Source: JBAZAX01 sp041671765 | Lineage (GTDB): Bacteria > Babelota > Babeliae > Babelales > RVW-14 | Direction of reading: 5' to 3' | NCBI GenBank assembly: GCA_041671765.1 | Contig: JBAZAX010000013.1 | Coordinates: 1 to 39,799, forward strand | DNA: 39,799 nucleotides | Shown here: positions 6,996-16,247 of the stretch, in pieces | Layout: every line of letters begins with the position of its first letter | Position numbering within the stretch: position 1 is the first letter of the stretch | Notes under the pieces: model-generated | Databases searched by the model: none | Told to the model about the DNA's origin: nothing | What the model saw: the letters and a program-made list of their open reading frames with translations, nothing else | Program-made: the position numbers and the translations under genes

Positions 6996-8897
6996 ATGAA
7001 AATTAGTAAAATGCATTTTTTAGCAGTAGTGCTGCTACTTATTTCACAACAAATAAACTTACGTGCAGATGATATCACTATAATAAACCACACAGATGAT
7101 CCAGTTTGGGTTGGGGTTTACAGACTTAAGGAAAATTTGTTTGGAAAAAGTGTTGGTGATGCTAACTTACAAAATAAGATTGTGCAAATTCCTGCAAATG
7201 GCAAAATCAAGTTGGATAGATCAAAACTTATAATAAAAACTAATCGCGAACTAATTTTTTCAGATATTGAAGGATATCTCAAAGACAAGTTTGATGCAAA
7301 TGAATATAAATTAGCAAGCAAAACCCCTGTAAGCATGAAACATGGATCTACCTTTCATATTGCAGAAAAAGATAATGTTTTCCATGGATACAGCGACATT
7401 GAGTGGAAAGTTGTCGAACCGGTAATTTCTGCAGCACATAAAATTTTCAAAAGAATGCTTGAAGATATACGTACAAGTACCTCGAAGCACCCTTACGGAA
7501 ATAAAACGGCACACGTTCGTAGAGGTTCAGATCTGGCAACTGAAGAAATTGATTTTTTAACAAAAAGAACTCCTAAGACCAAACAAAAATTGGAAAAACT
7601 TTTGGGATTTAGTATAGATCAAAATGAGGTTCCTCGAATTGCTGTTTGTATGAGTGGCGGAGGAATGCGTGCCGCAACGGCAGCAGAAGGATTATTTGAA
7701 GGGTTGGATAGCATAGGCTTGCTTGATGCACTTACTTATGCAGCAGGATTGTCAGGATCAACATGGACATTATCCAGTTTTGTAGAACTTGGGCTACCAA
7801 TGGATAAGTACTCTGAGCACTTTGTGCAAGCTCTTTCAAAAGCTCATGTATTCAGTCCCACAGACCTTGCACATGTTTTGTGGCCAAAATATGTTTTTGA
7901 TCAGCACACAAGTATTGTCGATTTATATGGAGTTTTTTTAGCTAACACGTTTTTTCATAACATCAGTTCTAATAATTCCGGAAGACAAAACATTCGCTTA
8001 TCAGATTCTCAAAGGCACTTAACTGATGGCAATTCTTTTTTCCCAATTTATACGTCTATTGAGATTAAAGGCACGGACACACACTGGGCAACATTTACTC
8101 CCTACGAGTTTGGTATCGATGATTTTAATATGTATATTCCAATTTGGGCACTGGGCCGAAAATTTAAAGAAGGGACTTCAACCAATTTTGCACCGGAACA
8201 ATCACTCGGATTTTTGATGGGAATATGGGGATCTGCAGGTTCTGGATCCGCAACCAATCTATTGGGAACACAAAAAACTTCCATATCGAAAACACTTTTC
8301 AAGGCCCTAAATGATATTTTTATTGAGACACATGTGGGCGTTGTCAGAGTGGCCGCGGTAAGGGTTTTTAACCCTTTATACGGTGTTACCGGAGCATCTA
8401 CAAGAAATCTTGAAAAGCTTACACTGATGGACTCTGGATACGAATTCAATTTACCATTTCCTCCATTACTGAAAAAAGAACGTAAGATTGATATAATAAT
8501 TGTTATGGATGCTTCGGCAAATGTTCATAAAGGAGCTTCTGCTCTTCAACAAACAGTTGAATATGCAAAATCTAGGGGAATTCCATTTCCTTCAATAAAA
8601 TTTGATTCCATTACAGAAAAACAAGTAAGTGTATTTGCGGATGAAGGTAACACAACTGCACCAACTATAATATTTTTAGCTCCAGTCAAAAATTACAACT
8701 ATGACGCAAAATTTGACCCCGAAAAAGAATTTAAGACTACTTATACGACAACAAAATTTATCTACAATAGTAAAGATGTTAAGAAGCTGAGCGGATTAAT
8801 TCGACAAAATATAATTGATAATAAAAGTTTAATATTTGATGCAATTAGAAATAAGATCGAACAAAAGCACAAACGACTTAGAAAACATAATGACTGA
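6996..8897 (+). CDS. Secreted cytosolic-PLA2-type phospholipase / lysophospholipase
   Basis: A 633-residue protein, started at the ATG with an AAGGAA ribosome site; a TTG 30 nt upstream is less likely. A signal peptide precedes 'LRADD' (about 1-24). The N-terminal 150 residues look beta-rich. The catalytic domain carries the signatures of eukaryotic group IV PLA2 and fungal phospholipase B: 'CMSGGGMRAA' with Arg225 as oxyanion/phosphate residue, 'GLSGSTW' with nucleophile Ser253, and 'LMDSGYEFNLPFPPL' with catalytic Asp479. These make the Ser-Asp dyad that hydrolyses phospholipid acyl esters. Exported, it could attack host or organelle membranes (inference). It is probably a single-gene transcript; the next gene starts 113 nt later. 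Confidence 0.87.
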   Translation: MKISKMHFLAVVLLLISQQINLRADDITIINHTDDPVWVGVYRLKENLFGKSVGDANLQNKIVQIPANGKIKLDRSKLIIKTNRELIFSDIEGYLKDKFDANEYKLASKTPVSMKHGSTFHIAEKDNVFHGYSDIEWKVVEPVISAAHKIFKRMLEDIRTSTSKHPYGNKTAHVRRGSDLATEEIDFLTKRTPKTKQKLEKLLGFSIDQNEVPRIAVCMSGGGMRAATAAEGLFEGLDSIGLLDALTYAAGLSGSTWTLSSFVELGLPMDKYSEHFVQALSKAHVFSPTDLAHVLWPKYVFDQHTSIVDLYGVFLANTFFHNISSNNSGRQNIRLSDSQRHLTDGNSFFPIYTSIEIKGTDTHWATFTPYEFGIDDFNMYIPIWALGRKFKEGTSTNFAPEQSLGFLMGIWGSAGSGSATNLLGTQKTSISKTLFKALNDIFIETHVGVVRVAAVRVFNPLYGVTGASTRNLEKLTLMDSGYEFNLPFPPLLKKERKIDIIIVMDASANVHKGASALQQTVEYAKSRGIPFPSIKFDSITEKQVSVFADEGNTTAPTIIFLAPVKNYNYDAKFDPEKEFKTTYTTTKFIYNSKDVKKLSGLIRQNIIDNKSLIFDAIRNKIEQKHKRLRKHND

Positions 8898-9009
8898 TAC
8901 TAGCTTAACACAAAAACATTTTCACATATTATGTTTAATTTTTAATTAACTTTGTATACACTTCTATTCTCGTTAACTTTATTACCTATAACCACCCAAA
9001 GGATTTATT

Positions 9010-10221
9010 GTGAAAAAAAATTATAAAGTAAATAAATTTTTTGCTTTATTAATGTGCCTTTTTTTTAATTTTTTATATCCGTGCAAAATAAGTAGGCAGT
9101 TAGAATTTGGATTATTTTCACAAAATGAACACGTTGTTAGTAGTGCAATTTCATCAAGTGGTGAAAATCTTGTGATGAGTATTAAAAAATTTCCAGGCAG
9201 TTTTATTTTAAGCTGGAATTTACAACAGGATTCTGCAATTCAAAATTATATTGTAGATTCATGTAAAGAGATTAAATTTTCACAAAATGATATTTACATT
9301 GGTTTTAATTGGGGAAATAGATTGGATATTAGAAAAATACATGATCAAAATTTTGAATCCCGTTTTAATGTAAATCAAAGAGGTACTTGTATTTGCGGAT
9401 TTGATATTTCTGAAAATTTTGACACTGTTGTTTATTATGATACTGATAACAATATATACTTTTACAATTTAAAAAATCCAACAACGCCAATCTCCATGCT
9501 TAAAGAACCCTGTACTATAAGGGCGGTAAGATTCATAACACAAAAAACAGGCAGAGGCTTTCTGGCAGTAGAAACTTTATATGCAATTAAATTTTATGAT
9601 GTTTTCACATGCACACTGAAACATGCCTATATGATAAAGGATAAAACCGGGGACAGATTTAGGTCCTTTTGTGGAATTTGCGTTGATGACGGCTGTTATT
9701 CCGCTATTAACTCGATGACAGAAGATGGAAGATTGGAAACAGAAATTCATCTTTATCCAACAGATGAAGAAAAAACTAGAAAAAAATATAGCAAAATTAA
9801 TGTGCATAGCAAATTATGGGTAATGGATGCTCCAAAATGTACGTCAAATCCGGATGTAATTTTGTTTACAGGGAGAAAGATTTATGGCAGCGATATATAT
9901 GAGCAGGTTACTCTTTTTTCAATTAGTGAAAATAAATATATAAATTTTAAATTATTTAAAATAGAGATGGATATCGCAGCATATTGCAAATTGCTTACAC
10001 CTGAATCCCTCCAAAACGATTCAATTTTGTTACATAATGGAAGACTACTTAATGCTCAATTTACAAGTAAAAATCAATTAATTATCTTTCTAAAAAGCAG
10101 CCCTACCGTTGGCATAAATATGACTTATGCCATTTTTATTGATATCGATTTTAATTCTCCCAACCCTGATTTTCAAGTTATTTATAGAAAACTCAATGGT
10201 AAATTTTATTTAGCAAATTGA
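9010..10221 (+). CDS. Secreted WD40-like beta-propeller protein
   Basis: A 403-residue protein starting at GTG 7 nt after AAAGGA. Residues about 1-25 form a signal peptide ('FFALLMCLFFNFLYP'). The rest holds recurring beta-strand blocks of WD40 style: 'AISSSGENLVMSI...LSWNL', 'DISENFDTVVYYDTDNNIYF' and 'IRAVRF...AIKFYDVFTCTL'. The repeats are degenerate and the exact blade number cannot be judged by eye. Propellers usually bind protein partners. It converges on dnaX with only 22 nt between them. Confidence 0.6.
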   Translation: MKKNYKVNKFFALLMCLFFNFLYPCKISRQLEFGLFSQNEHVVSSAISSSGENLVMSIKKFPGSFILSWNLQQDSAIQNYIVDSCKEIKFSQNDIYIGFNWGNRLDIRKIHDQNFESRFNVNQRGTCICGFDISENFDTVVYYDTDNNIYFYNLKNPTTPISMLKEPCTIRAVRFITQKTGRGFLAVETLYAIKFYDVFTCTLKHAYMIKDKTGDRFRSFCGICVDDGCYSAINSMTEDGRLETEIHLYPTDEEKTRKKYSKINVHSKLWVMDAPKCTSNPDVILFTGRKIYGSDIYEQVTLFSISENKYINFKLFKIEMDIAAYCKLLTPESLQNDSILLHNGRLLNAQFTSKNQLIIFLKSSPTVGINMTYAIFIDIDFNSPNPDFQVIYRKLNGKFYLAN

Positions 10222-10243
10222 TCTAAAAACGCAAATATAATTC

Positions 10244-12037
10244 TTATTCACCAGATTTTTTGACTACACCTGGAAAATGGTTTGTAATCAAATTTGCCAG
10301 TGGCCATTTATCTTTATCTTTAACATTCACAATACTGTTGTCTACAGGACGAAATGTAGTGCTTTGAGGCGGAATTGGACGTGATGCCGGCATAACATGT
10401 TTTTCTGGTTGAGTTTTGCTCTGCACAGGAGCATCAAGAAGATTAAACCCAATACATTGATTAAAACTTGCCTGCAATTTTACCAACCACTGATCCTTGG
10501 TCTCATCAATCTTATCTTTGAAAAAACGACTGTTGTTACTAAGTTGAATATCAATTTTTTTGGAATTTTCATCAAACTTTATAAACTTAGCCTGAACAAG
10601 AATCGAATTAAGCATTTGGTCATCTGCATCGCTCATTTTTTGTAAAAATGCAGTCCATTCCGGACTAGGCAAAGCCGTAATTATCGAAACAGATTCAGTT
10701 GAAGCATGTGACATACACTGCCCAGATTGGACTTGAGAAGACGAACCTTGATCAGACGCTTCTTGACAAAGCAAATCTTTATCCGAAAAATTATCCTGCA
10801 CATCATTTGACTCTGAAGTCGCTAAACCTGTTTTTGTATTTTCTACCAAGCGTTGCCTGGGAGAAGTATTGAAATTACCGGATCCGTTATTTGAATTTTT
10901 TGCCAAGTTCAAGAGATCTTCTAAATCAGCAATATTCGTTTGCTCGCAAATTTGTAATAAAACCATTTCTAAAAAAATATGTTTTTTGTTTGTTCTTAAA
11001 AATATATCTTCTTGACTCCAAAATAACTGAAAAATGGCTTGCAACCGGTTAAATGAACATTTTTGAGCCAATCGAATCAATTCTGCAAAGTGTTGACTCA
11101 AACCAATATTTAATTCTTTAACCCCATACTTTATCCAAAGCAATGCTCTACAAAATTCTATCAACATATCCCAAAGGTTTTGAGGGGATAAGCTTTGAAA
11201 ATTCATCGCCTTAAGCTGTGTTAAAACTTTGGATGGATCTTGCTCAAGCAAACAATCAAACAAAACACAAAGCTCTTGTGCGCTAATCTTACCAAGAACA
11301 CTCAAAATTATATCCGTAGTCACCACAGCTTGCGAGAAGCGAACACGCTCAAGTAAATTTATGGCATCTCGAACAGATCCCTCAGTTTCTGCAATTATTA
11401 ACTCAATTGCAGAGTCCTCAATTGATACGTTTTCTTGAGCACACATCGATTTAATATGATTTATAAGCTCAGTCTTTTCAATCGATGTAAAAATAACCTG
11501 AAAACAACGCGAAAGCACAGTTGCAGGAATTTTTGGAACCTCGGTTGTTGCCAATATAAATAAAACCGATGCAGGCGGTTCTTCCAAAATCTTTAATAAT
11601 GCATTAAATGCTGCCTTTGAAAGCATATGCGCTTCATCAATCAAATATATTTTTTTCTGTCCTAAAAGTGGCATATATGATGATGCCTCTATAATCTGAC
11701 GAACATTATCTACACCTGTATGAGATGCAGCATCAATCTCAATAAAATCCGGATGATTGCCTTGCAACATCGATTTACAAGAATCACACTCAAGGCAGGG
11801 AATTTTATTGCCATTTGGATCTTTTTGAAATTTATTCAAATTTTGACAGTTAACAGCAGCCCCAAAAACACGCGCTGTTGTAGTTTTACCACATCCCCTG
11901 AGACCGGCAAAAAGATATACTGGGAAAAATTTGTTTAAAAAAAGACCATTGAGCAACATGCGTATAGATATCTGCTGGCCAACAATCTGATCAAACGATT
12001 TAGGACGCCATTTTCTGGCAAGATTCAAGCTATTCAT
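10244..12037 (-). CDS. dnaX: DNA polymerase III subunit gamma/tau
   Basis: A 597-residue clamp-loader ATPase that loads the sliding clamp onto primed DNA. Visible are Walker A 'GLRGCGKT' (45-52), the zinc module C64 and CLECDSC (C81, C84, C87), Walker B 'YLIDEAH' (131-137), and the arginine-finger motif 'SRC' near 176-178. The C-terminal third is a Ser/Gln-rich linker followed by a tau-like region. I start at the ATG at 12037; a TTG 9 nt upstream is possible, and neither has a clear ribosome site. It stands alone, with a hairpin upstream at about 12102-12129. Confidence 0.95.
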   Translation of the reverse strand: MNSLNLARKWRPKSFDQIVGQQISIRMLLNGLFLNKFFPVYLFAGLRGCGKTTTARVFGAAVNCQNLNKFQKDPNGNKIPCLECDSCKSMLQGNHPDFIEIDAASHTGVDNVRQIIEASSYMPLLGQKKIYLIDEAHMLSKAAFNALLKILEEPPASVLFILATTEVPKIPATVLSRCFQVIFTSIEKTELINHIKSMCAQENVSIEDSAIELIIAETEGSVRDAINLLERVRFSQAVVTTDIILSVLGKISAQELCVLFDCLLEQDPSKVLTQLKAMNFQSLSPQNLWDMLIEFCRALLWIKYGVKELNIGLSQHFAELIRLAQKCSFNRLQAIFQLFWSQEDIFLRTNKKHIFLEMVLLQICEQTNIADLEDLLNLAKNSNNGSGNFNTSPRQRLVENTKTGLATSESNDVQDNFSDKDLLCQEASDQGSSSQVQSGQCMSHASTESVSIITALPSPEWTAFLQKMSDADDQMLNSILVQAKFIKFDENSKKIDIQLSNNSRFFKDKIDETKDQWLVKLQASFNQCIGFNLLDAPVQSKTQPEKHVMPASRPIPPQSTTFRPVDNSIVNVKDKDKWPLANLITNHFPGVVKKSGE

Positions 12038-12101
12038 TTTATACAATTTATACAGGGCTTTAAAAGGTTTTTTATAATTTTACGATAAATTAATTATACG
12101 C

Positions 12102-12129
12102 AAAAAACCTTAAATATCTAAGCTTTTTT
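12102..12129 (-). terminator. AT-rich terminator-like hairpin
   Basis: The stem AAAAAA-C-CTTA / TAAG-C-TTTTTT has one C-C mismatch and a 6-nt loop, with A and T runs on either side. It sits just after the gene at 12171-13037 and before dnaX, so it probably ends the former's transcript. Confidence 0.4.
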
Positions 12130-12170
12130 AATATAGGATATTTTGTTTGATTTTTTGGACTGCCACACAC

Positions 12171-13037
12171 TTAAATTATGCTAATAATATCGTATTCTAC
12201 CGCTACTTCAGCTGAAGGCTTTGCTTTATTAATAACCCTTGCTAGTTCATCAAAATTGCCATTTAAAAAATAACTAGCATTATCAATTAAAATTACGGCC
12301 TTAGTCTTACTTTTAACTATCAAATTTAGTACACGCATTACATTTTCGATTTTTTTGGAATCAATCCATAAAATGGCTGGCGTCTTTGACTGCTTAACAA
12401 AGGCAAAAACTTTTTTTTCATCCACACCGGGAATCATCTGTATGTTTTTAAACTTCTTTAATCTCTCTTTTGTGTGCTTACTTGTTACTTCACCAAACCC
12501 AATTGCATATGTCCTTTTAAATTTACTACATTGCGGAATCAATAACCCTGGATGACAACTCCCAACTTCCACAAAAATATCTCTACAATATTTTTTTTGA
12601 TATTTCTTAATTATTTGTTGTTTTATAAATTTAGGAGCAGAACCAATTGCACCATTCAAAAGCCATTTGATAGCATCAATCTGCTTTTTATATGAACCCG
12701 AAATTAGTTCTCTTTTATACAACAATTGTAAAAATGATTCTAACTTATATAAATCGTTGGGATTTAAATCAAGGATAAGATCAGACAAGTCATTTAAAGA
12801 CTTAAAAAAAACTTTCTTGACACATGGACAGGCTTTTTTAAAGTCAATCTCTCTAATCACAAACGCAAGTACATCAATTTTTTCATCAAAATTCGTCTTT
12901 TGTTCGATCGACTTTATGATATCAATAAGTTTTATTATGTCGTCTCTTTTTTTAAGATCAAAATTCGCTGAATAAATAAAATTCACAGAAAATAAACTCA
13001 CAAACAAAATACTGTGACAAAAATATTTAATTTTCAT
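12171..13037 (-). CDS. Secreted protein with degenerate methyltransferase-like C-terminal domain
   Basis: A 288-residue protein. The signal peptide is 1-23 ('ILFVSLFSVNFIYSA'). Residues about 25-150 are helical. From about 154 the pattern resembles a class I (FkbM-like) SAM-dependent methyltransferase: 'DIFVEVGSCHPG' in place of the glycine motif I, 'TYAIGF' for motif II, 'AILWIDSKK' where the family has WxDAH, and 'AVILIDNA'. The acidic residue after motif I strand 2 seems lost, so activity is doubtful. A catalytically dead derivative or a divergent enzyme are both possible. It lies downstream of the SRP RNA on the same strand. Confidence 0.6.
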   Translation of the reverse strand: MKIKYFCHSILFVSLFSVNFIYSANFDLKKRDDIIKLIDIIKSIEQKTNFDEKIDVLAFVIREIDFKKACPCVKKVFFKSLNDLSDLILDLNPNDLYKLESFLQLLYKRELISGSYKKQIDAIKWLLNGAIGSAPKFIKQQIIKKYQKKYCRDIFVEVGSCHPGLLIPQCSKFKRTYAIGFGEVTSKHTKERLKKFKNIQMIPGVDEKKVFAFVKQSKTPAILWIDSKKIENVMRVLNLIVKSKTKAVILIDNASYFLNGNFDELARVINKAKPSAEVAVEYDIISII

Positions 13038-13190
13038 AAAAATTCCATTAAATAAATTTTTATTATATTGACCAACTAAATATCAGTATTATTAATCAGA
13101 TCGATTAAAGGCAATCTAAAGTATTTTGATAATGTTTTATTTTGAATTCAAACGGTTTTTGAGAATTTTGTTTACGAAGAATAAACAAAA

Positions 13191-13275
13191 AGAGGGAAGG
13201 TACAGAAATAAATTGCTCCTGCTGCTTCCTTCCGGACCTGACAGATTAAACAATCTACCAACTTACCTTCCCTCA
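13191..13275 (-). ncRNA. ffs: Signal recognition particle RNA (4.5S type)
   Basis: On the minus strand it carries the conserved SRP apical loop, CTGTCAGGTCCGGAAGGA continuing into AGCAGCA. The ends GAGGGAAGGTA and TACCTTCCCTC pair perfectly to close the hairpin. At about 85 nt it is the short bacterial form, which has only the domain that binds Ffh. A T-run directly follows the 3' arm (TTTTTG), so the closing stem may double as the terminator. It lies just downstream of tRNA-Ser. Confidence 0.92.
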
Positions 13276-13305
13276 ATTTTCTATTTAATTTTAGCACCTG
13301 GCTTG

Positions 13306-13347
13306 CCATCCGTAGCTATGAGCCCAAAGGGCGAAAGCGAAGGATGG
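13306..13347. repeat. Palindromic hairpin element between SRP RNA and tRNA-Ser
   Basis: Nested inverted repeats: CCATCC (13306-13311) with GGATGG (13342-13347), GCT with AGC inside, and a core GCCC-AAA-GGGC (13322-13332). The outer right arm overlaps the encoded CCA end of tRNA-Ser. There is no T-run, so it is more likely a processing hairpin or a mobile palindrome than a terminator. Confidence 0.45.
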
Positions 13348-13436
13348 TGGAGAGAGAGGGATTCGAACCCTCGATACCCCTTACGAGGTATACAAGATTT
13401 CCAATCTTGCGCTTTCAACCACTCAGCCATCTCTCC
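13345..13436 (-). tRNA. tRNA-Ser (anticodon GGA)
   Basis: The acceptor stem GGAGAGA/TCTCTCC is fully paired, the anticodon loop TTGGAAA gives GGA, there is a long variable arm (TACC..GGTA) typical of class II serine tRNA, the T-loop is TTCGAAT, and CCA is encoded. The discriminator base reads A, where bacterial tRNA-Ser usually has G. It reads UCC and UCU codons. It lies between rpsB and the SRP RNA on the same strand. Confidence 0.95.
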
Positions 13437-13457
13437 AACTAAAATTAATTAACTTTT

Positions 13458-14402
13458 TTATTCTTTTTCAGTTTTAGCTGCTTCAGCTTTCACTGATTCA
13501 GTTTTTACTGGTTCAGCTTTAGGTGCTTTTACCGCTTCAACTTTTGGGCTAGCTGCTTGCCTTGGAGCTGCAGGTCTTGAAGGAGCTGCCGATTGTCTTC
13601 TATCAAATTGTTTTCTAGGGGCTTGTCTTTCTCCAGCTCGTTCTTCACGACCTCTGGTATGAACATCTCTAGCAGACTCATCTGCTGATCTTGTTGGTCT
13701 TGCAACCTCAACTGGCTTATTTTCTGCGTAAAATTTTTGACCTTCTTTGATCTTAGAAGCAATGTAATCGACTAAGAACTGAATTGACTTTGGAGAATCA
13801 TCATTTGCAGGAATAACGTGAGTAACACCAACTGGATCTGTATTTGTATCAACAATAGCAATTACAGGAATTCCCAAAGCATGTGCTTCTTTTACAGCTG
13901 CGCGTTCTTTTTTGGCATCGACAACAATCAATGCTGCAGGTGGAAATGCAAAATCAATAATTCCGCCAACATTCTTTTCAAGTCGAGCAATTTCTTTTTG
14001 GAACATTACAATTTCTTTTTTCTTGTAATAACCAGCAGATTTTTCGGCTACATCTCGAAGATGTAATAGTCTTGTAATAGCTTTTTTAACTTGCTCAAAG
14101 TTTGAAAGAGTTCCGCCAACCCATCTGTTTATAACATATGGAGTCTTGGTCTCTTTTGCAGCGGCTTCAATAATAGGTTGTGCTGCTTTTTTAGTTCCTA
14201 CGAACAAAAACATTCCACCCTGACTTGAAACTTCTTTTATAAGTCCACCAATTTTTTCTAGTAAAAGAGCTGTCTTGGAAACATCAATTAGATGGATTCT
14301 ATTTTTTGAACCCCAAATATATGGACGCATTTTAGGGCACCAACGAGATGTCTTATGTCCAAAATGAACCCCAGCCTTAAGCATTTCACGTAAATCTAAC
14401 AT
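13458..14402 (-). CDS. rpsB: 30S ribosomal protein S2 with long charged C-terminal tail
   Basis: A 314-residue protein. The S2 core is residues 1-230 ('AGVHFGHKTSRWCPKMRPYI', 'INRWVGGTLSNF', 'GIPVIAIVDTNTDP'). S2 binds the small subunit near S1 and the 16S 3' region. The last 80 or so residues are an Ala/Pro/Lys/Glu-rich tail with near-repeats ('KAEPVKTESVKAEAAK'), longer than typical S2 (about 230-260). The usual partner tsf is not adjacent. It is followed on the same strand by tRNA-Ser and the SRP RNA. Confidence 0.96.
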   Translation of the reverse strand: MLDLREMLKAGVHFGHKTSRWCPKMRPYIWGSKNRIHLIDVSKTALLLEKIGGLIKEVSSQGGMFLFVGTKKAAQPIIEAAAKETKTPYVINRWVGGTLSNFEQVKKAITRLLHLRDVAEKSAGYYKKKEIVMFQKEIARLEKNVGGIIDFAFPPAALIVVDAKKERAAVKEAHALGIPVIAIVDTNTDPVGVTHVIPANDDSPKSIQFLVDYIASKIKEGQKFYAENKPVEVARPTRSADESARDVHTRGREERAGERQAPRKQFDRRQSAAPSRPAAPRQAASPKVEAVKAPKAEPVKTESVKAEAAKTEKE

Positions 14403-14699
14403 ATAAGTCCTTATTGGGTTATTCCAATTACTTCTTAGGTTTTATACCAATTTTAACTCATGATATAATTCACCACCCGAAAAAAGAAGTAAGAAACGAT
14501 TTTGTATTATGATTACTTGTTCTAAAGTTTAGCGGAAATAGTTAAAAAATCAATTTTTTATAGAACTATCAAGTAGCTTTAGTTATTATGTCAATTAGAC
14601 ATAAAATGTCATGTTTTATCTTTTAATAATTCGCAAAGCACACCAGTCAAAGCGTAAAATAAAAAACATAAGATAAAAAGCATCAGACCAATGTACACT

Positions 14700-16202
14700 T
14701 TATCTGAAAATGCGTGGTTTCTTAAAAAAGGGTTGCTCTACAAAAAAAACATTTGTTGGAACAAAAATATCTTCATCTATCAAATTTTGTAATCCAAACT
14801 GAAGATTATAGTCACTAAAGTATGCTGGCTCATATTGTTGCTCGGGTTTTAAATTTTCTACTTTATTCCACTCTCTACTAACAAAAAAACGCCACCCTAC
14901 CGTTAATAAGTTAAATACCGTTCTGAAGCAAAATGCGAAATAAACTCCAATCAGTCCCATTCCACAAGTAACAGAAAAAATATACGCCAAGGGCAATAGA
15001 ATTAAATATTCAGAGAAAACACCTTGTAACATAACAAACCTAGAATCATCAGCGCCCAATAATCCACCACTTATCACCACATAAAGTGCATCAACAAGCA
15101 GATTAAGGCCAAGAAGCTTTATAGCCACGGAACTGGCATTTGCAACTTCAATATTAAGAGGGCTAAAAAATCCCCCTAAAAATGAAGAGAATGCAATAAT
15201 AGTTGCAACGGAAACTAAAGCTACAACCGATACTATTTTACAAATTTTTATTATGGCAGGATTTATTCCCAAATAATCCCTACTCCCAAAGATCTTGCCA
15301 ATAATAATCCAGCAGGCAACATAAAAGCTATAAATAAGTAGCTGTAAGGATGAGTAAACTTGATAATAAACAATCTGATGTACAGCCAATGCATTAACCC
15401 CAAATCGTTCAATAATTAAAGCCAAAAAATACATTGCTAAATCACAAAAACCAAACTGAAATCCAACGTTTCGAGAAATTTTGAGATACTCCTTTAAAAC
15501 TTCCCAATTTTGCCAAAATGAGCTTTTAAATAAATTAAAATTAATTTTACCTGCAACAAATTGTTTATTAAAAATAACAAAGGCACTTAATACGCATCCA
15601 AGAAAATATGTGAAAATGGAAGCAATTGCAGCACCCTGAATTCCAAGCTTGGGAAACCCAAACATCCCAAAAATTAATACTGCATCAATTAAAACATTTG
15701 CCACATGCATTAAAACGCGAATAAAAAACGGGCTAAGCGTATCTCCCATTCCATTAATAAATCCCGTCAAAGAAAAAAAGGTTAATGAAAAAGGAACAGC
15801 CTTTAGAACGGTGTTTAAATAAGCATAACCAATTTGGTTAACATCCGAACTTCCAACCATATAAAATGCCAAAAAACTTATCTGTCGGCTAAAGGCAGCC
15901 ACAATCAAACCTACAAAAAACGGAACTATTATACTAACCAAAAATGCTTTATTTATCTTATCTTGATCCGAAGCTCCGAAAAATTTTGCAACCAATGTTC
16001 TTGATCCAGCCTCACATTCTCCCAAAAAATTATTAATTAGAGTTGTAACAATGCACGCGATCGAAACGGCAGCAACATAAACTACCCCAATTTTCCCAAT
16101 AAAGAACATTTCCGTAATACAGGCTACTACTATTAGCATTTGAACAAAAAATTCAGGCCAAGCAAGTTTTACAACATCCTTGACCGTAATTTGCGTAGAC
16201 AT
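14700..16202 (-). CDS. MATE-family multidrug / cation antiporter
   Basis: A 500-residue inner-membrane protein with about 12 hydrophobic helices. The N-terminal 'VKLAWPEFFVQMLIVV' and 'GKIGVVYVAAVSIA', and the central 'LTGFINGMGDTLSPF' and 'AVHQIVYYQVYSSLQ', are typical of MATE (NorM-like) transporters. These expel organic cations in exchange for H+ or Na+. I use the ATG at 16202 with AAAGAG 8 nt upstream; an in-frame GTG 9 nt earlier is possible. A Tyr/Phe-rich tail follows the last helix. It stands alone, with repeated upstream motifs at 16248-16290. Confidence 0.88.
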   Translation of the reverse strand: MSTQITVKDVVKLAWPEFFVQMLIVVACITEMFFIGKIGVVYVAAVSIACIVTTLINNFLGECEAGSRTLVAKFFGASDQDKINKAFLVSIIVPFFVGLIVAAFSRQISFLAFYMVGSSDVNQIGYAYLNTVLKAVPFSLTFFSLTGFINGMGDTLSPFFIRVLMHVANVLIDAVLIFGMFGFPKLGIQGAAIASIFTYFLGCVLSAFVIFNKQFVAGKINFNLFKSSFWQNWEVLKEYLKISRNVGFQFGFCDLAMYFLALIIERFGVNALAVHQIVYYQVYSSLQLLIYSFYVACWIIIGKIFGSRDYLGINPAIIKICKIVSVVALVSVATIIAFSSFLGGFFSPLNIEVANASSVAIKLLGLNLLVDALYVVISGGLLGADDSRFVMLQGVFSEYLILLPLAYIFSVTCGMGLIGVYFAFCFRTVFNLLTVGWRFFVSREWNKVENLKPEQQYEPAYFSDYNLQFGLQNLIDEDIFVPTNVFFVEQPFFKKPRIFR

Positions 16203-16247
16203 GAGTCTCACTCTTTATTTAAAATTAAATAAACGTCGACTTTTTTT

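Noticed and set aside
8573..8620. Likeness between 'LQQTVEYAKSRGIP' of the phospholipase and 'LQQVEYAKSIGLIP' of the first gene
   Set aside because: The match is short, in unlike contexts, with no wider similarity; I treat it as chance.
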